Below, piece after piece: positions 4,654-8,079 of a stretch of 8,079 bases of DNA. A model generated the notes under the pieces. It was not told the origin of the DNA. It searched no databases and worked only from the letters and a program-made list of their open reading frames with translations. The stretch is from JBBQSN01 sp038213835. GTDB taxonomy: Bacteria; Actinomycetota; Actinomycetes; Actinomycetales; CAWJMD01. The stretch covers positions 1-8,079 of the forward strand of contig JBBQSN010000153.1 in the NCBI GenBank assembly GCA_038213835.1. Reading direction: 5' to 3'. Made by a program: the position numbers and the translations under genes. Numbering within the stretch: position 1 is the stretch's first letter; each line of letters opens with the position of its first letter.

Positions 4654-5669
4654 ATGGTGTCCGTGCGCAGCGCCGCGGCGAGCCGCTCGGTCGCGGCCGG
4701 GTCGGTCACGAGGATCGACTGGCCGTCGGCGGACCGCCCGAACCCGGCCAGGCCCATGGTGTGGAAGTGCAGCTCGGACATGTCGAAACCGCGCATCTGC
4801 CAGGCGAGGTCTCGGATGAGGTCCGCGGTCACGCCGTCATCGACCCGGGTGTAGCCAGCGGTCGTGGACGCGAAGTCCACCGCGGAGCGGGGGTCCGTGA
4901 GCGTGTCGCGGCTCAGCGCCTCGACGAGGAGGGCCTGCAGGACGAGCTGCTGGTTCTCCACGCGGCTGAGGTCGCCCTCGGCGAGCTGCTTGCGCTCGCG
5001 GGCCAGGGCCAGGGCCTCTTTCCCGTTGAGGTGGTTGACGCCCTCGGTGAAGGTGTACGTGCCGCTCGAGCTGGTGAAGCCCTCGTCGAGCTTGACGTCG
5101 ATCCCGCCGAGCGCGTCGGTCATGTCGATCAACCCGCCCATGTCGATCGAGGCGACGTGGTCGATGCGGACCCCGAGGAGGTCCTCGACGGTGGAGACGG
5201 CCAGTGGGAAGCCACCGAAGCTGTAGGCGGCGTTGATCTTCGCCTCGCCGCGCCCCGGGATCGGCACCCAGGTGTCACGCGGGATCGAGACGACGTCGAC
5301 GCGGTCCCGCTCGGCGCTGATGCGCACGACCATCGTGGCGTCCGAGCGCTGACCCCGCTGCGACTGTGACGTGGTGAGGCCGTCCGAACCCAGGAGCAGG
5401 ACCGTCAGGGGCGTGCGGCCGTCGACGGCGATCGACTCGCCGGGGTCGACGGTGGGTCGTGAGGCCTCGTCAGGGAACGCGTCAGGGACCTTCTCGAAGT
5501 TGTCGGCGATGTCCGTGACCGTCTGGTACCCGTAGACCAGAGCCGCGGTCAGGGCGAGGAGGACGACGCCGAGGGAGGCGAGCAGGGCGACGACGGTACG
5601 GCGGCGCCGCGTGCTGCTCCGAGGGGCACGCCGGTCCTGCTCGCTGGGACGCGTCGGGCCATCGGTCAC
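4635..5669 (-). CDS. LytR-CpsA-Psr (LCP) family cell-wall polymer ligase
   Basis: A 344-residue membrane-anchored protein of the LCP family, which moves lipid-linked envelope polymers (teichoic acid, arabinogalactan, capsule) onto peptidoglycan at the outer face of the membrane. Domains in order: a basic cytosolic tail (about 1-26, ending in TRRRR), one membrane helix (27-48), a short stalk, then the LCP catalytic domain (about 88-255). Motifs seen: LLLGSDG (92-98), QRSDATMVV (107-115), SIPRDTWVPIPG (128-139), KINAAYSFGG (144-153), DALGGIDV (185-192) and the ARERKQLAEGDLSRVENQQ block (223-241) with conserved Arg and Asp that bind the pyrophosphate. No extra LytR C-terminal domain is present. 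Two GTG codons stand in tandem at 5672 and 5669; TAGACT lies 6 bases before the second and only 3 before the first, so I take the second. The gene converges on glnR and diverges from mshD. Which polymer it ligates cannot be told. Confidence 0.92.
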   Translation of the reverse strand: MTDGPTRPSEQDRRAPRSSTRRRRTVVALLASLGVVLLALTAALVYGYQTVTDIADNFEKVPDAFPDEASRPTVDPGESIAVDGRTPLTVLLLGSDGLTTSQSQRGQRSDATMVVRISAERDRVDVVSIPRDTWVPIPGRGEAKINAAYSFGGFPLAVSTVEDLLGVRIDHVASIDMGGLIDMTDALGGIDVKLDEGFTSSSGTYTFTEGVNHLNGKEALALARERKQLAEGDLSRVENQQLVLQALLVEALSRDTLTDPRSAVDFASTTAGYTRVDDGVTADLIRDLAWQMRGFDMSELHFHTMGLAGFGRSADGQSILVTDPAATERLAAALRTDTMETYVE

Positions 5670-5675
5670 CACGCC

Positions 5676-5681
5676 AGTCTA
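5676..5681 (-). promoter_or_regulatory. -10 hexamer (TAGACT) of the LCP gene, leaderless
   Basis: TAGACT on the minus strand is a good TAnnnT match and lies 6 bases before the second of two tandem GTG codons (5669-5667). GCAGAC 17 bp further upstream is a weak -35. This spacing decides the LCP start. Confidence 0.62.
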
Positions 5682-5783
5682 CCGAGCGATGCGGGAGGGT
5701 CTGCCCGATTGGCCACCGGCCCGGCCTCTGCGACAGCTGCCCAGCACGGGTGAACGCGCACGTGGGCGGGCGAGTGCGGCGCG

Positions 5784-5789
5784 TAGGTT
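5784..5789 (+). promoter_or_regulatory. -10 hexamer (TAGGTT) of mshD, leaderless
   Basis: TAGGTT fits TAnnnT and lies 7 bases before GTG 5797, with no Shine-Dalgarno between. No clear -35 is visible. I looked for a SigR-type GGAAT-N18-GTT promoter, known for thiol genes in Streptomyces, and did not see one. Confidence 0.55.
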
Positions 5790-5796
5790 GGCGACC

Positions 5797-6786
5797 GTGA
5801 GCAGCCTCGACGTGCAGGAACTGGCCGGTGACGCGCTCGCTGCCGTGCCCCGTCTCCTCGACGCCGCCGCCCGCGCGGACGGCTCCCGAGCCGTCTCCGA
5901 GGCGGGCGAGCTCGCCCTGCGGCACCCGCGCGACGGCGTCCAGCACCTCGGCGTGCTCCTCGGCCACGAGCTGGTCGGGTACGCCCAGGTCGCGGCGGCC
6001 GGGAACGGGGCGGGCGCCGGCTCGGTCGAGGGCGCTGTGCACCCCGACCACCGGCTGCGGGGCGTCGGCACCGTGCTCGCCGCGGAGGTGGCGCGCGCGC
6101 TGCCCGAGGAGGTGCTCGCCTGGGCGCACGGCGACCACCCCGGGGCGACGGCCCTCGCCTCGCGCCTTCGCGCCGAGCGGGTGCGCGAGCTGTGGCAGAT
6201 GCGCCGCCCCCTGACAGCAGACGACGCCGCCGGGGCCGAGCCGCCCGAGGGCGTGCGGCTGCGTCCCTTCGTCGTGGGGCAGGACGAGGAGGCCTGGCTG
6301 GCCGTCAACGCGGCGGCCTTCGCCGACCACCCCGAGCAGGGACGCACGACCCTGGCCGACCTGAGCGAGCGCCAGCAGGAGGCGTGGTTCGACCCGGAGG
6401 GCTTCCTGCTCGCCGTCCAGGACCACGCTGCCGACCGCCCCGGGACGACGCCGCCCGCGGGCGGGGAGCAGCTGCTGGGGTTCCACTGGACCAAGGTGCA
6501 CGCCGCCACGCCCGACGAGGCCGCGGCGGGCGAGGTCTACGTGCTCGGCGTGGCACCGCAGGCGCAGGGCCGCCGGCTCGGCGGGGTGCTGCTGCGGGCC
6601 GGCCTGGCCCACCTCGCGGACCTGCCTGCGTCCGCGGGCGGCTCCCCGGCGGAGGTGCTGCTGTACGTGGAGGCCGACAACGCCGCGGCGGTGGCGCTCT
6701 ACCGCTCGCGCGGCTTCGAGGTCGCTCACGTCGACGTCCGCTACCGACTGGGTCGCGACCGTCCCCCGCCGGCGGAACGCCGCTGA
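5797..6786 (+). CDS. mshD: Mycothiol synthase, double GNAT acetyltransferase
   Basis: A 329-residue cytosolic enzyme that acetylates Cys-GlcN-Ins with acetyl-CoA, the last step of mycothiol synthesis. Two GNAT domains are visible. The N-terminal one (about 1-140) has VHPDHRLRGVGTVL (81-94), which resembles a CoA-binding loop. The C-terminal one (about 150-320) is the active domain: NAAAFADHPEQGRTT (171-185), WFDPEGFLLA (197-206), GFHWTKVH (228-235), the acetyl-CoA loop GVAPQAQGRRLGG (251-263), LYVEADNAAAVALY (289-302) and RGF (305-307). HPEQG followed by WFDPxGFLLA is diagnostic for MshD. Mycobacterial MshD is about 315 residues; the extra length here seems to come from a Pro/Gly-rich loop around 208-225 and the C-terminal tail. 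The reading frame is open well upstream, but GTG 5797 is supported by the TAGGTT -10 seven bases before it and by alignment. ppk follows after 45 bp with its own probable promoter. Confidence 0.93.
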   Translation: MSSLDVQELAGDALAAVPRLLDAAARADGSRAVSEAGELALRHPRDGVQHLGVLLGHELVGYAQVAAAGNGAGAGSVEGAVHPDHRLRGVGTVLAAEVARALPEEVLAWAHGDHPGATALASRLRAERVRELWQMRRPLTADDAAGAEPPEGVRLRPFVVGQDEEAWLAVNAAAFADHPEQGRTTLADLSERQQEAWFDPEGFLLAVQDHAADRPGTTPPAGGEQLLGFHWTKVHAATPDEAAAGEVYVLGVAPQAQGRRLGGVLLRAGLAHLADLPASAGGSPAEVLLYVEADNAAAVALYRSRGFEVAHVDVRYRLGRDRPPPAERR

Positions 6787-6819
6787 CGTCCGGGGCGAGA
6801 CCCGTTCGCCTTCCGGTGC

Positions 6820-6825
6820 CACACT
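6820..6825 (+). promoter_or_regulatory. Candidate -10 hexamer (CACACT) of ppk, leaderless
   Basis: CACACT differs from TAnnnT at the first base and lies 6 bases before ATG 6832. GAGACC at 6797-6802, 17 bp upstream, is a partial -35. The 6-base spacing matches other starts in the window, so ppk may be transcribed apart from mshD, although read-through from mshD is also likely. Confidence 0.45.
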
Positions 6826-6831
6826 GGCCCC

Positions 6832-8079
6832 ATGACCAGCCAGGCCCGTGCGGGCGCGCCACGCGCCACCCCCGTCCAGCGCGGCCCGCTGCGCCCCGAG
6901 GACCATGTCGATCTCGCCCCCGACCTGCCGGTCGACCGCTTCCTCGACCGCGAGCTGAGCTGGCTCGCGTTCAACGAGCGCGTCCTGGAGCTGGCCGAGG
7001 ACGAGGGCCTGCCGCTGCTTGAGCGGGTGCAGTTCGTGGCCATCTTCGCGAGCAACCTCGACGAGTTCTTCATGGTCCGCGTCGCCGGGCTCAAGCGCCG
7101 GATCGCCACCGGCCTCGCCGTGACCGCGGCCTCCGGCCTCGAGCCGCGCGAGGTGCTCGACGCCATCTCCTCGCGCGCGGCCGTGCTGATGGACCGGCAC
7201 GCCGACCTGTTCGCATCCGTCCTGCGGCCCGCCCTGGCCGACGAGCAGATCCACATCGTCACCTGGGACTCGTTGTCGGGCAACGAGATGGACCGCCTGC
7301 ACGAGATCTTCGCCGAGCGCGTCTTCCCCGTCCTCACCCCGCTGGCGGTCGACCCGGCGCACCCCTTCCCCTACATCTCCGGCCTCTCGCTCAACCTGGC
7401 GATCGTCGTGCGGAACCCCAGCACCAACACCGAGCACTTCGCCAGGGTCAAGGTGCCGCCGCTGCTGCCGCGGTTCGTCGAGGTCGAGCCCGACCCCGCC
7501 GACCCCGAGGTCGCCGCCAGCGGCACCCACCACGTGCGCACGGCCCGGTTCATCGGGCTCGAGGACCTCATCGCGGTGCACCTGGACCAGCTGTTCCCCG
7601 GTATGGAGGTGGTGGAGCACAAGACCTTCCGGGTCACGCGCAACGAGGACCTCGAGGTCGAGGAGGACGACGCCGAGAACCTGCTCCAGGCGCTGGAGAA
7701 GGAGCTGCTGCGGCGCCGGTTCGGCCCACCGGTGCGGCTCGAGCTGGCCGACGACGTCGGCGACCGGGTCCGCGACCTGCTCGTGCGCGAGCTGGGCGTC
7801 ACCGACTCCGAGGTCTACACGCTCCCCGAGCCGCTCGACCTGCGCGGGCTGGGCGACGTCGCCGCCGTCGACCGGCACGACCTGCACTACCCCAAGTTCG
7901 TCCCCAAGACCCACCCGCACCTGACCGACGGTCGCGAGACCGCCAAGCCCAGCAACATCTTCGCGGCGATCCGCAAGGGCGACGTCCTGCTGCACCACCC
8001 GTACGACTCGTTCTCCACGTCGGTGCAGGCCTTCCTCGAGCAGGCGGCCACAGACAAGCGCGTGCTCGCGATCAAGCAG
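6832..8079 (+). CDS. ppk: Polyphosphate kinase 1, N-terminal 416 residues (runs off right edge)
   Basis: The frame is open from ATG 6832 to the end of the window, giving 416 codons of a protein usually near 700 residues. PPK1 reversibly polymerises the gamma-phosphate of ATP into polyphosphate. Seen in order: a variable Ala/Pro-rich tail (1-33), the N domain opening with DRELSWLAFNERVLELAED (39-57) and SNLDEFFMVRVAGLKRR (74-90), the head domain with FPVLTPLAVDPAHPFPYISG, then ARFIGLEDLIAVHLDQLFPG and the HHPYDSF motif (388-394) that opens the catalytic C1 domain. The sequence ends at LAIKQ, where family members continue with the T-L-Y-R-T segment. The two catalytic histidines (His435 and His592 in E. 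coli numbering) lie beyond the window, so activity cannot be judged. It follows mshD closely; in several actinomycetes phosphate-uptake genes lie nearby, but none is visible here. Confidence 0.95.
   Translation, partial: MTSQARAGAPRATPVQRGPLRPEDHVDLAPDLPVDRFLDRELSWLAFNERVLELAEDEGLPLLERVQFVAIFASNLDEFFMVRVAGLKRRIATGLAVTAASGLEPREVLDAISSRAAVLMDRHADLFASVLRPALADEQIHIVTWDSLSGNEMDRLHEIFAERVFPVLTPLAVDPAHPFPYISGLSLNLAIVVRNPSTNTEHFARVKVPPLLPRFVEVEPDPADPEVAASGTHHVRTARFIGLEDLIAVHLDQLFPGMEVVEHKTFRVTRNEDLEVEEDDAENLLQALEKELLRRRFGPPVRLELADDVGDRVRDLLVRELGVTDSEVYTLPEPLDLRGLGDVAAVDRHDLHYPKFVPKTHPHLTDGRETAKPSNIFAAIRKGDVLLHHPYDSFSTSVQAFLEQAATDKRVLAIKQ

Noticed and set aside
5748..5755. GTTCACCC on the minus strand upstream of mshD, identical to one unit of the Streptomyces PhoP (PHO) box
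   Set aside because: A PHO box needs at least two such units at 11-bp spacing; the adjacent 11-mers on both sides do not match.
6804..6821. GTTCGCC followed 11 bp later by GGTGCCA before ppk, considered as a PHO box
   Set aside because: The first unit matches 6 of 7 bases to GTTCACC but the second only 3 of 7, which is too weak to call.
5482..7998. Very long minus-strand ORF (838 codons) opposite mshD and ppk
   Set aside because: Antisense to two well-identified genes; its length is explained by the third-position GC bias of the true genes.

Overview
The window is high-GC DNA from a mycothiol-producing actinomycete. It encodes mycothiol synthase (MshD), an actinobacterial-type GlnR, a LytR-CpsA-Psr protein and a short nitrobindin of the mycobacterial type. 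GTG start codons dominate, and several genes appear to lack a 5' leader. Genus cannot be fixed from the sequence; a member of the Micrococcales or Propionibacteriales is a guess. GlnR, MshD and nitrobindin lie close together in Mycobacterium tuberculosis too (Rv0818, Rv0819, Rv0813c, from memory), so this is a conserved actinobacterial chromosomal neighbourhood rather than a mobile region. I see no insertion sequence, phage gene, CRISPR array, tRNA or rRNA.

Layout, left to right. The left edge holds the first 32 codons of a family 4 glycosyltransferase on the minus strand, preceded by a possible 21-codon upstream ORF. A minus-strand operon follows, read from about 2583 down to 197: a 35-residue one-helix membrane protein, a nitrobindin-like haem protein, a 205-residue membrane-anchored protein resembling only the N-terminal part of DUF4012 proteins, and the folate-binding YgfZ-type iron-sulfur repair protein. 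Diverging from it across 42 bp is a plus-strand DsrE-family protein. A multi-spanning membrane protein (minus) converges on DsrE and diverges from glnR (plus). A tandem 11-bp repeat lies in the glnR upstream region. glnR converges on an LCP-family gene (minus), with a 10-bp hairpin across the junction. The LCP gene diverges from mshD (plus), which is followed 45 bp later by ppk, cut by the right edge.

Functional picture. The genes are mostly housekeeping: nitrogen control (GlnR), redox and thiol chemistry (MshD, DsrE-like, nitrobindin, YgfZ), envelope polymer assembly (LCP, the glycosyltransferase and perhaps the DUF4012-like protein) and polyphosphate storage (PPK). No clearly new system is visible. 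The observations most worth a second look are regulatory: repeated -10 hexamers set 6-7 nt from start codons (leaderless transcripts), a back-to-back promoter pair, the 11-bp tandem repeat beside glnR, the coupled upstream ORF before the glycosyltransferase, and two small or reduced proteins in the nitrobindin operon.
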